Assembly: GCA_001898485.1 (NCBI GenBank)
Contig: MKTY01000019.1
Coordinates: 186,001-250,000, forward strand
Reading direction: 5' to 3'
Source of the DNA: Sphingobacteriales bacterium 46-32
Lineage (GTDB): Bacteria > Bacteroidota > Bacteroidia > Chitinophagales > Chitinophagaceae
DNA length: 64,000 nucleotides
The translations under genes and the position numbers were made by a program. The notes beneath the pieces were generated by a model. The model did not search any database and had not been told where the DNA came from. It saw only the letters and a program-made list of their open reading frames with translations. Shown here piece after piece: positions 18,560 to 29,400 of this stretch (its first letter is position 1; each line of letters opens with the position of its first letter).

Positions 18560-19360
18560 TTAATTGCGCAGATCAATTCGCCGGAAATGCTGCTGGATAA
18601 AGTAAACAAACAAAATGAGATAGATGACTGCAGTTATAATGAGTGTTTGATCAGTCAATGTACGGTTCTCCAGGACACCAGGTTTAAAGGGATTGGGCAA
18701 CAGAGAGTCGGTACTTTCCAGCGGTAATAAATAACCAATCTGACTTTTTCTCATTGTCAACACCAGCCATAGGATATTATCGATGATACACACTACTGCA
18801 AAATAAATGATGATGGCCAGTCCCGTACGTTTTACCAGTATGGCGATAAAGTAGCCAACAACCAAATACATGGTAGCCATCAGTACAAAGTAAAGTACGT
18901 ATTTAAGTCCTGTGGTTATATTGCCCGTGCTGGTATGTGTATAGATGCTGCCAGTAAGCAGGGCCGTGAGTACAACCAGTATAGTAGCACTTGTCACAAA
19001 GAAAATCAACATCGAAGCTTTAGCCTTTAAAAAGTCCAGGCGGCTCCAGCCATCAATAATATTTTGCCGGTGGGTGCGGTATTGTACTTCATTTGTGATA
19101 AGCATGATAAATAACATGCCAATCATAATGAAGTATAATCCGGCAAAATAAGAGCTCGTATGCCATATCTTAGGAAAAGCAAAGGGGTTGCCCAGCATAT
19201 TCCGGATCATTTCTTCCTGTTGGCTTTCGGGGCGAGCGTCAAATTTGCTGGCGGCAAATAAAATCGTTACAGGAAATAAAAGTACAAAACCACCAAACAG
19301 GATCCAGAACGTGCGGTAGTTCTTTATTTTCATCCACTCAATACGAAACAATTGCAACAT
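18560..19360 (-). CDS. ABC-2 type transporter permease
   Basis: The 266-residue protein opens with the MLQLFRIEWMKIKNYRTFW-type N-terminus common in ABC-2 permeases and has about six membrane segments. It lies 33 bases downstream of the ATPase gene at 19394 on the same strand, so the two form an ABC exporter. The substrate cannot be read from the sequence; related systems export lipids, antibiotics or unknown compounds. A bidirectional terminator follows. Confidence 0.85.
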   Translation of the reverse strand: MLQLFRIEWMKIKNYRTFWILFGGFVLLFPVTILFAASKFDARPESQQEEMIRNMLGNPFAFPKIWHTSSYFAGLYFIMIGMLFIMLITNEVQYRTHRQNIIDGWSRLDFLKAKASMLIFFVTSATILVVLTALLTGSIYTHTSTGNITTGLKYVLYFVLMATMYLVVGYFIAILVKRTGLAIIIYFAVVCIIDNILWLVLTMRKSQIGYLLPLESTDSLLPNPFKPGVLENRTLTDQTLIITAVIYLILFVYFIQQHFRRIDLRN

Positions 19361-19393
19361 GATTATTTAGTTGTAATTTTTTTAAAAATACTA

Positions 19394-20317
19394 TTAACGG
19401 TCGCTGGTAGTGCCGGTGATCTCCAGGAAACGTGTTTCCAGTGTTTTCTTCTTTTGATTGAGAAGGCTCAGCGTTATGCCATGGTCGAAACAATAGCGGT
19501 TGAGCTTGGTGGATGTCATACCGCCTTCGCAGGTGATAAGCAGCCCGGCATCAGTTTTTTCATTGCCTTTGATACCGGGCAGATTGCCCAGTATATTTTG
19601 CAGGGCTGCCAGATCATCGGCGGCAATTTCAAAAGCCGTTATTCCGTTTTCTGCTTCGGGTGCATGATTGAGCACACCGGCTACCGTGCCCACTGTTTTC
19701 AATACTCCTTTCTGAATGATAGCCACATGCGTACATACTTTTTCTACTTCATCGAGGATATGGCTGGCCATTATGATGGTCTTGCCTTCACGGTTGAGCT
19801 GACGGATCAGTTCCCTTATTTCGGCAATACCTGCCGGATCAAGTCCATTGGTAGGTTCATCGAATACAAGAATATCCGGATTACCCAGCAGGGCAGAGGC
19901 AATGGCCAGACGTTGTTTCATACCCAGCGAATAGGTACTGAATTTGGAGTCCTTGCGCTGCAGCAGATTTACTTTCTGCAATACGGAAGGAATATCTGCT
20001 TCCCCTCTCTGTTTGATAGCAGCTGCTATCTGCAGATTGCGTTCGCCACTGAGGTAAGGATAAAAGTTGGGTGTTTCGAGCAATGTACCGATCTGGCGGC
20101 GCAACTCGGGCGAGCCGGGATTGCCATTCCAGCTAAAACTGCCTTTGGTAGCTTTTAGCACGTCCATGATTATGCCCAGCAAGGTGGTTTTACCACTCCC
20201 GTTGGGCCCCAGGATACCAAACACGCTTCCTTTGGGCACATCAAAAGACACATCCTGCAGGGCACGTACTGTACTGTAATATTTGCTGAGCTGCTGTATA
20301 GATAATACCGGGGTCAT
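19394..20317 (-). CDS. ABC transporter ATP-binding protein
   Basis: This 307-residue ATPase has Walker A GPNGSGKTT at 37-45, the signature YSLGMKQR near residue 131, and Walker B DILVFDEPTNGLDP at about 150-163, followed by the switch His in MASHILDEVEK. The C-terminal 90 residues are a variable extension often seen in ABC-2 partners. It is paired with the permease at 18560. Upstream, on the same strand, the GH43 gene ends only 22 bases away, so co-transcription with the hydrolase is possible. Confidence 0.92.
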   Translation of the reverse strand: MTPVLSIQQLSKYYSTVRALQDVSFDVPKGSVFGILGPNGSGKTTLLGIIMDVLKATKGSFSWNGNPGSPELRRQIGTLLETPNFYPYLSGERNLQIAAAIKQRGEADIPSVLQKVNLLQRKDSKFSTYSLGMKQRLAIASALLGNPDILVFDEPTNGLDPAGIAEIRELIRQLNREGKTIIMASHILDEVEKVCTHVAIIQKGVLKTVGTVAGVLNHAPEAENGITAFEIAADDLAALQNILGNLPGIKGNEKTDAGLLITCEGGMTSTKLNRYCFDHGITLSLLNQKKKTLETRFLEITGTTSDR

Positions 20318-20339
20318 AGCCTGGGCTTATTTTTATAAA

Positions 20340-21317
20340 TTAGTGAAGGGGTAATGGGTCTACACCCTTTTTGGTTATTACAACAGGTTTAATAAATCCG
20401 TTGCTGTCAAAATACATTTCATCGATGCAGGTCTCGCGCGAGTTGCCATCGGTTTCTGTAAGCGGGCGCCGGTGATAAACAATAAGCCAGCGGTCGCTTT
20501 TCGGTTCATGTATCACAGAATGATGTCCGGCTCCTGTGGCTATCTTCGGATCCTGCTGCAATATTTTACCAACCCGTTTGAAAGGACCAAAAGGCGAGTC
20601 GGCAATAGCATAGGCCACCGAGTAATCGGGACCGGTCCATCCGCCTTCTGACCACATAAAATAATATTTGCCGTCCTTACGAAACATAAACGGCCCTTCC
20701 ACATAGTTTTCAGGAGTAATCTCTTTGAAGGTAGTACCGTCGGCAAAAGGAATAAAGCCGCTGAAATCGTCATTGAGCTGAGCAATATTACAATGACGCC
20801 AGCCGCCATAGATGATATAGTATTTGCCATCAGCATCCTGAAATACAAACTGGTCGATAGGCTGAGCGCCGTTATGAAATTTATCAATCAGTGGTTTTCC
20901 CAGATGATCTTTATAAGGTCCCTGTGGCTTATCGGCTACGGCTACGCCGATACCGCCATATTCCTGATCGCTTTGAATATCGTTGGCAGCAAAGAATAAA
21001 TAGTATTTCCCTTTTTTCTCCACGATGGCCGGAGCCCACATGGCCCGGCGTGCCCATTTAATAGCACTGGTATCTACAATACGTGGATGTTTGGTCCACC
21101 CCAAAAGATCGGTTGACGAAAAGGCATCCAGGAAAACCTGTTTGCCATAAGGGGCAGAATAAGTGGGAAATATCCAGTACTGGTTGTTGAAGATGACACC
21201 TTCAGGATCTGCATACCAGCCCGGAAAAACCGGGTTTCCGCCTCTGGGCGGACTTACCTGAGCCTGTAGCAGGCCGGCGATGCAGATGGTGAGTATAAGC
21301 AGGTTAATCCTTTTCAT
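20340..21317 (-). CDS. Secreted glycoside hydrolase, family 43-like
   Basis: The product is 325 residues with a signal peptide (about 1-20, ending LLQAQ). GH43 enzymes are five-bladed beta-propellers acting on arabinan or xylan side chains. The N-terminal WYADPE (34-39) supplies the expected catalytic Asp, and later segments (RAMWAPAIV, YVEGPFMF) match the blade positions of the family with a candidate general acid Glu in VEGP. The substrate cannot be assigned. It lies 38 bases downstream of the DUF1080 gene, and the pair looks like a small carbohydrate-processing unit. Confidence 0.85.
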   Translation of the reverse strand: MKRINLLILTICIAGLLQAQVSPPRGGNPVFPGWYADPEGVIFNNQYWIFPTYSAPYGKQVFLDAFSSTDLLGWTKHPRIVDTSAIKWARRAMWAPAIVEKKGKYYLFFAANDIQSDQEYGGIGVAVADKPQGPYKDHLGKPLIDKFHNGAQPIDQFVFQDADGKYYIIYGGWRHCNIAQLNDDFSGFIPFADGTTFKEITPENYVEGPFMFRKDGKYYFMWSEGGWTGPDYSVAYAIADSPFGPFKRVGKILQQDPKIATGAGHHSVIHEPKSDRWLIVYHRRPLTETDGNSRETCIDEMYFDSNGFIKPVVITKKGVDPLPLH

Positions 21318-21355
21318 TGTTGTGACAGGTATAGACGCGTTAAATGGAATGCAGG

Positions 21356-22129
21356 TTACAGCGGACGAATCCAGATGTTACGGAAGCTGATAGGCTCACT
21401 GGGGTCGCCGTGATCCTGCAGCTTGACAGGACTGGCACCATGTGCCTTATTGTAGTTGGGCTGGCCAATATAAACCGTGGCCCCTTTCAGCGATACATTA
21501 TTCTGTACCAGCACTCCGTTATGAAAGGCCGTAACACGCGCAGGCGAAAGCAGGCTGCCATCGGCATTAAAACGAGGTGCTGTCCATACAATATCGAATG
21601 TCTGCCACTCACCAGGTTCTTTACAGGCATTGGCCAGCGGAATATATTGTTTGTAGATACTGCCCACCTGCCCGTTTACATAAGTTTCATTTTTATAATT
21701 ATCGAGTACCTGTATTTCGTAACCCTGATCGCCGGGGCCGGTAGAGGCCAGAAAAACCCCACTATTGCCCCGGGCCTGACCACTGCCGCTAATGACGGCA
21801 GGAATCTTCCATTCGAGGTGTAACTGATAGTCGAGGAAACTGCGTCGTGTCTGGATGCTGCCGGTTCCTTTTTTCACGGTAAATGCGCCATCGGCAACAG
21901 GCCAGGGAGCTGTTTTGCTGGTATCGCGGCCGGACACCCATTCACTCATGTCTTTTCCGCCAAAAAGTACAATAGCATCCGAAGGAGCATCCTGTGGGGT
22001 AGTGCCGGGTTTCACTACCGGAGGTTTGGGTTCCCATACTTCGGTAGCTTTGGGATCACCGGATTGATTTTGTGCAGACAGTACCAATGCGCTGAGCGCA
22101 AACAGACTGGTAGAAATGATTTTTTTCAT
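21356..22129 (-). CDS. Secreted DUF1080 (3-keto-disaccharide hydrolase-type) protein
   Basis: This 257-residue protein has a signal peptide (1-19) and a single concanavalin-like beta-sandwich domain of the DUF1080 family, with the recognisable FLDYQLHLEWKIP and NSGVFL segments. Some members of the family hydrolyse 3-keto-glucosides; others bind or process polysaccharides. The catalytic specificity cannot be deduced here. It is first in a - strand group with GH43 and the ABC exporter genes. Confidence 0.86.
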   Translation of the reverse strand: MKKIISTSLFALSALVLSAQNQSGDPKATEVWEPKPPVVKPGTTPQDAPSDAIVLFGGKDMSEWVSGRDTSKTAPWPVADGAFTVKKGTGSIQTRRSFLDYQLHLEWKIPAVISGSGQARGNSGVFLASTGPGDQGYEIQVLDNYKNETYVNGQVGSIYKQYIPLANACKEPGEWQTFDIVWTAPRFNADGSLLSPARVTAFHNGVLVQNNVSLKGATVYIGQPNYNKAHGASPVKLQDHGDPSEPISFRNIWIRPL

Positions 22130-22238
22130 AATGCGGCAAAGGCGTTCTGAAAGGCCTTCTGATAAAGGTAAGCTACTTGTACTTTTTTGCAGAACAAAGC
22201 TTTTACTGGCGGGTTATTAAGAAGTATATTCATCCGAT

Positions 22239-23177
22239 ATGGCAAAAATCATCATTACCGGTGGCACGGGGCTTATTGGGCAGGCACTTACAAAATCGCT
22301 TACAGCCCGGGGCGATGAAGTGGTCATTCTCACCCGCCATCCGGAGAAATATAAGGCACAGTCTGGTATAACTTATGCCGGCTGGGATCCGGCGCGCCAC
22401 TGGATCGATCCGGAAGTATGGCCAGGAGCCACAGCGGTTATAAACCTTGCAGGTGCGGGTGTGGCCGATAAACGATGGAGCAATGCGCGCAAGCAGGAGA
22501 TCCGCGATAGCCGCGTACAGGGCGGCGAAGCCATTGTAAAAGCTTTATCCAATCAAAAGCATCAGGTGCAAACGGTCATCAGTGCCTCCGCTATTGGATG
22601 GTATGGTCCCGATCCGCAAATACCCAATCCTGCTCCCTTCAGAGAAGATGCGCCGGCAGCAGATGATTTTCTGGGGCAGACCTGCCTGGCCTGGGAGCAA
22701 AGTCTTCATCCTTTGGAGGCGTTGAATATCCGCCTGGTGAAATTGCGTACCGGTATTGTATTGAGCAGGTCAGGTGGTGCCCTGAAGGAATTCAGCCGCC
22801 CGCTCCGCTGGGGCATTGCTGCTATTATGGGCAGTGGCCGTCAGCATATCAGCTGGATACATATCGATGACCTGGTACGTATTTATCTCTTTGCGCTTGA
22901 TCATCCAGACTGCAGGGGAAACTTCAATGCAGTCGCACCGACCCCCGTTTCCAATCAGCAATTTATAGAGCAGTTGGGGAAACAGCTGCGCGGCCGTTTT
23001 TTTATTCCCGTATACATACCTGCCTTTTTACTGCGCTGGATACTGGGCGAAATGAGTGTGGAAGTACTTAAGAGTACAACAGTAAGCTGCAGCCGTCTGC
23101 ATGTAGAAGGTTTTCAGTTTCTGTATCCGGAATTGCAATCTGCCCTGCAGCAATTACATGATAAGCCCTCTGCTTAA
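22239..23177 (+). CDS. TIGR01777-type NAD(P)-dependent epimerase (SDR39U1/YfcH family)
   Basis: The 312-residue protein is an atypical short-chain dehydrogenase. It has the N-terminal nucleotide-binding GGTGLIG (8-14), a SASAIGWYG segment containing the usual active-site region, and a C-terminal domain (about 245-300) of the DUF1731 type found in this family. The substrate of the family is unknown. It stands alone on the + strand and ends 9 bases before the convergent metalloprotease gene. Confidence 0.88.
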   Translation: MAKIIITGGTGLIGQALTKSLTARGDEVVILTRHPEKYKAQSGITYAGWDPARHWIDPEVWPGATAVINLAGAGVADKRWSNARKQEIRDSRVQGGEAIVKALSNQKHQVQTVISASAIGWYGPDPQIPNPAPFREDAPAADDFLGQTCLAWEQSLHPLEALNIRLVKLRTGIVLSRSGGALKEFSRPLRWGIAAIMGSGRQHISWIHIDDLVRIYLFALDHPDCRGNFNAVAPTPVSNQQFIEQLGKQLRGRFFIPVYIPAFLLRWILGEMSVEVLKSTTVSCSRLHVEGFQFLYPELQSALQQLHDKPSA

Positions 23178-23186
23178 AAGATTGGC

Positions 23187-23834
23187 TTACGCATCATGCC
23201 AGATACTCGAAAAATCTCCGATGATCACCGGCTCGTGAAAGGATATTTTCCGATGCAGTTTCAGCGCCTGTATGTCCGCATCCTTTACCTCGCGAAACCG
23301 CGGGTGCATGGTACCGCCGTTTTGGTTGTCGCCGGCAGCAGCCGCAGAATTGTACTGGAATACCGCGTCAACCAGCGTACCACGCGGACACATGATAGGA
23401 GGAGTGCCCCTGCCTCTGAAATCAATTTGCGAAGGATGAGGAAGGCCCAGGGTATGACCGTATTCGTGGGCGGCCGTGGTTGAACCTTCATACAGGTTAT
23501 CCAGTAAAAAAAATCCGGTGTTGCTGCCCAGGCCATCTACCGATGAAATGTTGCCGGCAGCCGTCTTCTCTATCCGGAAATAATTATTACGCGGATCGGT
23601 ATTGTAATAGACCTCTTCCGGTTGCAGCGCCGGAGTATGCATTGCAGTGATCACAAAGCGTACCTGCAGCGAATGTCCGTGACGTACTACGATAGATAGC
23701 GGTGCATTCCACATACTTTCTATTTCGGCACGTATCCGCTCTGTAATGTCCGCATCCGCAGCATGACCATAGGTCACGATATGTGAACGAATGAGAATAA
23801 GCCCGTTTTGCAGATCAGCTTCGGCCGTTCCCAT
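23187..23834 (-). CDS. Zincin metalloprotease-like protein without a signal peptide
   Basis: The 215-residue product contains a full metzincin zinc site, HEYGHTLGLPH, with His123, Glu124, His127 and His133, and a Met-turn candidate at Met148 in PPIMCP. That combination indicates an active zinc peptidase. Unlike most metzincins it has no signal peptide, propeptide or membrane segment, so it may be cytoplasmic or leave by a leaderless route. It starts 10 bases after the fadN-type stop on the same strand and is probably co-transcribed with it, an odd partnership. The target is unknown. Confidence 0.75.
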   Translation of the reverse strand: MGTAEADLQNGLILIRSHIVTYGHAADADITERIRAEIESMWNAPLSIVVRHGHSLQVRFVITAMHTPALQPEEVYYNTDPRNNYFRIEKTAAGNISSVDGLGSNTGFFLLDNLYEGSTTAAHEYGHTLGLPHPSQIDFRGRGTPPIMCPRGTLVDAVFQYNSAAAAGDNQNGGTMHPRFREVKDADIQALKLHRKISFHEPVIIGDFSSIWHDA

Positions 23835-23843
23835 ATGTGCTAT

Positions 23844-26222
23844 TTAGTTGCGAACGGGTTTGCCGCTTTTCAATACACTTTGAATACGCTCCAGCGTTTT
23901 CTTTTCACCACATAAAGAGAGGAAGGCTTCCCGCTCCAGATCTAGCAGGTATTGTTCGCTTACCAGCGTGGGTTCGCTCAGGTCACCTCCGCACATCACA
24001 TACGCCAGCTTACGTGCTACCAGGGCATCATGTTCGGTGGCATAGTTGGCCGTACGCATAGCATGTATACCGGCATACAAAGCACCCAGCGCCGATTGTC
24101 CCAGTACCTTTACATCCTTACGTTGTATAGGCGCAGTATAACCGCTGTCTGAAAATTCGATTACAGAGCGTTTGGCTTCTGCAATCCGGCGACCCTGGTT
24201 CATCACTACTTCGTCAAGCCCTTTGCGGTATACGCCAATCTGGAAACCTTCTGCTGCTGAGGTGGCTACTTTTGCAGTGGCAATAGTAAGAAAACGGTTT
24301 TTGAGCGTGATGGTCTCCGGTTCGTCTTCATGCATCTCATCGGCAGCGCGCAATACAAACTCTTTGGTGCCGCCTCCGCCGGGTATCAGGCCCACACCCA
24401 ACTCTACAAGTCCCGTATAAGTTTCGGCAGCAGGACATACTTTATCTGCATGCAGGCTCAGTTCACAGGCTCCACCCAGGGCCAGGCCATGAGGGGCTAC
24501 TACTACTGGTACAGAAGAATAGCGGGCACGCATCATGGTATTCTGGAAAAGACGGATGGCCATATCCAGTTCGTCATACTCCTGCTCAATAGCCAGCATA
24601 AAGATCATGCCTACATTGGCACCGGCAGAAAAGTTGGCGCCTTCATTGGCAATGACCAGCCCTTTATAATTTTTCTCCGCTTTATCAATCGCTGTCTGGA
24701 TACCGGACAACACATCACCACCAATGCTGCCCATCTTGGTCGACCATTGCAGGCCCAGTACATCATCGCCGATATCATAAAGCCGGCAGCTGCCGTTTTT
24801 CCATACTATCTTATCCTGGTAATTGCTGAGCACCAGGAATGCTTCTGCGCCGGGTAATGGTTTATAACTTTGCGAAGCAGGATCATAACAATACTTTTTA
24901 CCGGCTTCTACCTTATAGAATTGTTTGTTGCCGGCAGCAAGCATGCTCTCAACCCATGCCGCAACAGAATAACCGGCTTCCTTCATGGCTTTTACCGTAC
25001 GCTCCACACCCAGCAGGTCCCAGGTTTCGAAAGCCCCTATTTCCCAGCCAAAGCCCGCCATCATGGCATCATCTACACGATACAGTTCATCGCTGATCTC
25101 GGGTATGCGATGGGAGATATAACTGAACAGGCCGTAATGAAAATGACGATAAAATTCGCCGGCTTTATCAGGAGAAGCTACCAGCATTTTGATGCGCTGC
25201 TGCAGATCATCTATCGGCTTTGCGGCTTCCAGCGAGGCAAACTTTGCCTTTGTACGTGGTTTGTATTCAAAACTCTTCAGGTCAAGAGTGAAAATTTCCT
25301 TTTCACCATTGGGGCCTTTCTTTTTGGCAAAAAAGCCCTGGCCTGTTTTATCGCCCAGCCAGTTATTTTCTACCATCTTATTGAGCCAGGCAGGGATTTC
25401 GAAACTGGCGCGTGCTTCGTCTGCCGGGCAATTATCATAAACTCCCTTAGCTACTTTTACCAGCGTGTCAATGCCCACTACATCGGCCGTGCGGAACGTA
25501 GCCGATTTGGGGCGACCGATCAATGGTCCGGTGAGGGCATCCACTTCATCGATACTGAGGCCCAGTTTATCTACCAGTCCAAATATGGCCATGATGCCGT
25601 ATACACCAATGCGGTTGGCAATGAATGCGGGCGTGTCTTTGCACAATACTGTAGTCTTACCCAGTATGAGGTCGCCATAGTTCATCAGGAAATCAACCAC
25701 TGCAGTATCCGTATGCGGGGTGGGAATGATTTCGAGCAGGCGCAGGTAGCGTGGTGGGTTGAAGAAGTGTGTACCGCAAAAATGTTTTTTAAAATCCTCA
25801 CTGCGGCCTTCTGCCATCAGGTGAATGGGAATACCAGAAGTATTGGAAGTGACCAGTGTGCCGGGCTTACGATACTGTTCTACTTTTTCATAGATCAGTT
25901 GTTTGATGTCCAGCCTTTCCACTACCACTTCTATGATCCAGTCACAGCCGGCAATATCTTTCATGTTATCATCAAAATTGCCTGTGCTGATCTTTTTCAC
26001 CACGTCTTTATGATATACCGGAGAGGGGTTGCTTTTAATCGCTGCTGTAAGTGCATCGTTAACCAGTTTGTTGCGCTCCGCCGGCTTTTTGCTATCTACG
26101 GCTTCCTTTGTTACTATGTCGAGCAAAAGCACCTGTACCCCAACACCTGCAAAATGGCAGGCAATACGTGAGCCCATTACACCACTTCCCAATACTGCTA
26201 CTTTCTTAATAGTCCGCTTCAT
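23844..26222 (-). CDS. FadN-type 3-hydroxyacyl-CoA dehydrogenase / enoyl-CoA hydratase
   Basis: This 792-residue fusion enzyme carries out two successive fatty-acid beta-oxidation steps. The N-terminal half is the NAD-dependent 3-hydroxyacyl-CoA dehydrogenase, with GSGVMG near residue 13 and the GTHFFNPPRYLRLLEIIP substrate segment. The C-terminal half is a crotonase-fold hydratase with the oxyanion-hole segment FSAGANVG and the Glu-bearing ALGGACEL and GLVELGVGLIPGGGG segments. The order dehydrogenase-then-hydratase matches Bacillus FadN (YusL) and not E. coli FadB. The usual neighbours, thiolase and acyl-CoA dehydrogenase genes, are not next to it in this window. Confidence 0.93.
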   Translation of the reverse strand: MKRTIKKVAVLGSGVMGSRIACHFAGVGVQVLLLDIVTKEAVDSKKPAERNKLVNDALTAAIKSNPSPVYHKDVVKKISTGNFDDNMKDIAGCDWIIEVVVERLDIKQLIYEKVEQYRKPGTLVTSNTSGIPIHLMAEGRSEDFKKHFCGTHFFNPPRYLRLLEIIPTPHTDTAVVDFLMNYGDLILGKTTVLCKDTPAFIANRIGVYGIMAIFGLVDKLGLSIDEVDALTGPLIGRPKSATFRTADVVGIDTLVKVAKGVYDNCPADEARASFEIPAWLNKMVENNWLGDKTGQGFFAKKKGPNGEKEIFTLDLKSFEYKPRTKAKFASLEAAKPIDDLQQRIKMLVASPDKAGEFYRHFHYGLFSYISHRIPEISDELYRVDDAMMAGFGWEIGAFETWDLLGVERTVKAMKEAGYSVAAWVESMLAAGNKQFYKVEAGKKYCYDPASQSYKPLPGAEAFLVLSNYQDKIVWKNGSCRLYDIGDDVLGLQWSTKMGSIGGDVLSGIQTAIDKAEKNYKGLVIANEGANFSAGANVGMIFMLAIEQEYDELDMAIRLFQNTMMRARYSSVPVVVAPHGLALGGACELSLHADKVCPAAETYTGLVELGVGLIPGGGGTKEFVLRAADEMHEDEPETITLKNRFLTIATAKVATSAAEGFQIGVYRKGLDEVVMNQGRRIAEAKRSVIEFSDSGYTAPIQRKDVKVLGQSALGALYAGIHAMRTANYATEHDALVARKLAYVMCGGDLSEPTLVSEQYLLDLEREAFLSLCGEKKTLERIQSVLKSGKPVRN

Positions 26223-26290
26223 ACAGCAATAGATTAAAATTAGTTAGTTAAACAACTATTTACTGTGAAGGTAAGAGAAAAATACAAAAG

Positions 26291-26354
26291 TTCAAGTGGT
26301 TCAAATTGTTCAAACAGTATAAAGTGTTTAAGGGGGTATAAAAAGTATAAAGGG
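26291..26354 (+). repeat. Nonamer-type AT-rich array upstream of the fadN-type gene
   Basis: Degenerate units of the TTCAARTGG and GTATAAAG type lie in the 202-base gap between the AsmA-like gene and the fadN-type gene, both on the - strand. They belong to the RRGTWTAAA nonamer family seen at seven other gaps in the window. No clear promoter was found for the fadN-type gene. Confidence 0.6.
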
Positions 26355-26424
26355 AGGCAGGCCAGGCAGAACCGGTGTAGAGACGATGTGTCTGACTAAT
26401 TCATTATTAAGCTAATAGAAGGCT

Positions 26425-29400
26425 TTATTTTTTGCCAGGTAACACAGGTGGCAGTTCTTTGGCCCGCAGGTCTTTGGCTTCGCGGCGCGATATCCGTTCG
26501 GCTTTTCGTACGCCCACATTGCTCATAACACCGCTAAGGGTGATCTTGACAAGGTAGTTGATAGCTGAGCGGTCGCGCAGGCGGCGGAAATAAACGGTAC
26601 CGGATTTGCGGCTGTTTTTATTTTTAATAATGGTATTGGCAAAGAAATTAAGAATGGCCAGTTTGAAAGCCTTTCGTTTACCCGGCTCAACTTGTACCAG
26701 TTTTACTTTCAGGTTGCGATAAAGCATTTTCATTTGCCCATAAGCCATTTCCTCCCGGCCTACGACTTCCATTACCAAAGTATCCAGGATACCCGATTTC
26801 AGTTCTGCCGAGGCCAGGGCGCTCAGGATGGGGTTAAGAATGGTGAGGTCACCTGCACCCATGTCTACATGCATGTGAAAGCCACCCAGGCTATCGGTAT
26901 AATCTTCTTTTACCTGTAGCGCTGTAGGTATGGTGCCGGCCAGCAATGCGGTAGCGGTAAGGTATAAACTATCGCCGGGTTGCAGGTTATAATTACGTAC
27001 ATGGGTAATGTTGCCATTAAGCTGCTCTACACGAATACGGCCACCTTTATTGGTTTTTTCATTTACTTCTTCATATTCTACCAGCGCATTGATGACCCGT
27101 ATGCTATCGGCCTCCAGTTTGAATGGAAGCTGCTTCAGTTGGCTGCCCAGCAATGGGCGTACAATACCTGGCTCGCGTGGTATACGTTTATCGCGGTAAT
27201 CGGTAAGAAAACCATTTTTCACCTCGATTGTGCCTGCAGAAAGTATGGTATCGGTAATGAATTTTTCCAGATCCAGTGGGCCTATCTGTACCCGCCCGGT
27301 ATGCGCGGTAAAATAATCGGCCTGGTAACGCTGCCGTGCCGTAAAGGTGGCAAGGTCTACGGCGGGTAAATAAGCAAAAGAATCAACAGTCAGCAATCTT
27401 GTGCCTTTATGATAAGCTGCATTGTGCCAGCTATACCGGTTGATGCTGTCTTCATAACTGCCATTTACCTCGCTCAGGCGAAATGAACGGTTTTGTTTTA
27501 CCAGCTCACGCAGATTGAGCAGCCAGGCAGACTGTACGTTAAGATCGCTGATGCGGGCACTGCTGATCTTCCAGGCACCCGAATGTTTTCCCACACTGTC
27601 GATTAAAAAATTATAAAAACTGAGATCATTTACCTGACCCTGCCATTCCCATGATCCTTCTTCGCTGCGTGCAAAATGAAGCTGTTGCAACTGACCGTTT
27701 ACCCGGCCTTTGCCGGTATCAAATTTTTTTCCCTTTTGACTGTTATGCACCAGTTGCTCTACCAAAAACTGTAACTGTGCCGCTGCCAGTTGTGTACCGT
27801 TGTTGCTGATAACAATACTGTCCAGTTTAATATAATTTCCGGTAGGACTTGCCCATTGCAGTTTCGATAGACCCTGTTCGGTTTGCCGGCTGTAAGTAAT
27901 GGATGGATCCTGTAGCAGCAATTGCCCAATCTGCACTGCGGGCATTTTCAGTGCTGTAATATTGTTTTTCCCGGTATGGTTAAAATGAAGCGCCAGCAGT
28001 GGTTGCTGCAGCTTAAGATATTCCATATGAATATTGCCCTCTATCAGTTGCTGAACGGTAGTGACAAAATTGATAACAGGCAATTGTACAGTTATACTGT
28101 CTGTAGGGGTTAATTGATTGTAAAAAAGACGGGTGATTTGCGAGGCCCTGCCATCGGTCAGTGCGATACTATCAGCTTTGAGTATCGAATTGCCATCGTG
28201 CAGCGAAAGTGAAGTAGCGCGGAGGCTTACGTCTTTCAATTCGGGCTTGTCGCCCAAACGCAGGCGTGTGCAGGTAAATTGCTGCAGCCGTACATTAAGC
28301 TGTTTATTACCCAGCATAATGTCGAGATCAGTGCGTGCGCCATTGATGCCATTGATAAGTAATGGCTGGCCGCCAGGGGATGATTCATTGCCCTTTCTGT
28401 ATTTCACGCTGGCCTGCTGCCATTGCAGATCATGAATCGATAAAAACTTCAGTTGCTCATCAAAGAGCATCGAAGCGATTTTAACTCCTTTTGCATGGAT
28501 CTTTGTACCGTTGCTCTGTTCCAGTTCGATGCCATCGGCCAGTATTTCCCCACTATCGCCCTGGTAAGCGGCTCCTGTAAAACGGGCTTTTGTTCCAGCC
28601 AGTTGTAGTGAACCTTCACGGAAGCGAAGCCAGTCAACTGTCGCTTTCACCTGCGCGGGTTGTTTGGCTTCGACCAACTGACCGGCCTGGATGAGCAGGC
28701 TGGCGTCATTCAGCTGCAACCGGCCCTGGTTCGGAAAACGTATCGTGATCTGTCCATCTACGATCTGAAGATTGTCCAGTTGCAGTACTTTACCGATTCC
28801 GGCGAGGGCGGCAAACAGGTCACCATCTTTTCCGGTGGCCGGTTCGTAATCAATGACAGGGCGATAGAGGATTACGCGTTCTGCCTTGAGTTGCTGCTGA
28901 AAGATAAGATCATCCCACGAGAGGCCATATAGTTCCAGCTGATGCATGCTCACTTTATTATCCGGCTTATTATCGCGCAGATCTTTATAGGTAAAACTGC
29001 TGAGGCTGATCCGGTTATTATTTATGAGAATACTATCGAACTGAATAGAGAAAGCGCTGTCGCGAATGAAGTTTTCGTAATTCCTGATGGCCATGGCAAA
29101 GCGGTCAACGATCAATGGCCGGGGTGCATCTTTTCGGATACGAAGTCCCTGCAGTGAAAAATTGTTGTGATCAGATGTGAAAGAGCTGGGCCGCCCATCG
29201 CGTACGGTATTGATATCAAAAGCACCATTTTCCACTACCACAAAAGCGACTTCGAGGTCACCTGTCAGCTGTTGGATCAGCTCGTTTAGTTTTGGCGGAG
29301 CTACAGGGCCGGATGGTTTTTTCAGATCCACATCGAGTCTGAACTGTGGATTGATACAATAAACCGAATCGGCCTTGATTACCTCTGCATGATAGAGCGT

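Noticed and set aside
24870-26171. 433-codon open frame on the + strand, opposite the FadN-type gene
   Set aside because: It is antisense to a well-conserved enzyme and its product has no domain or signal; it is a shadow of the coding bias.
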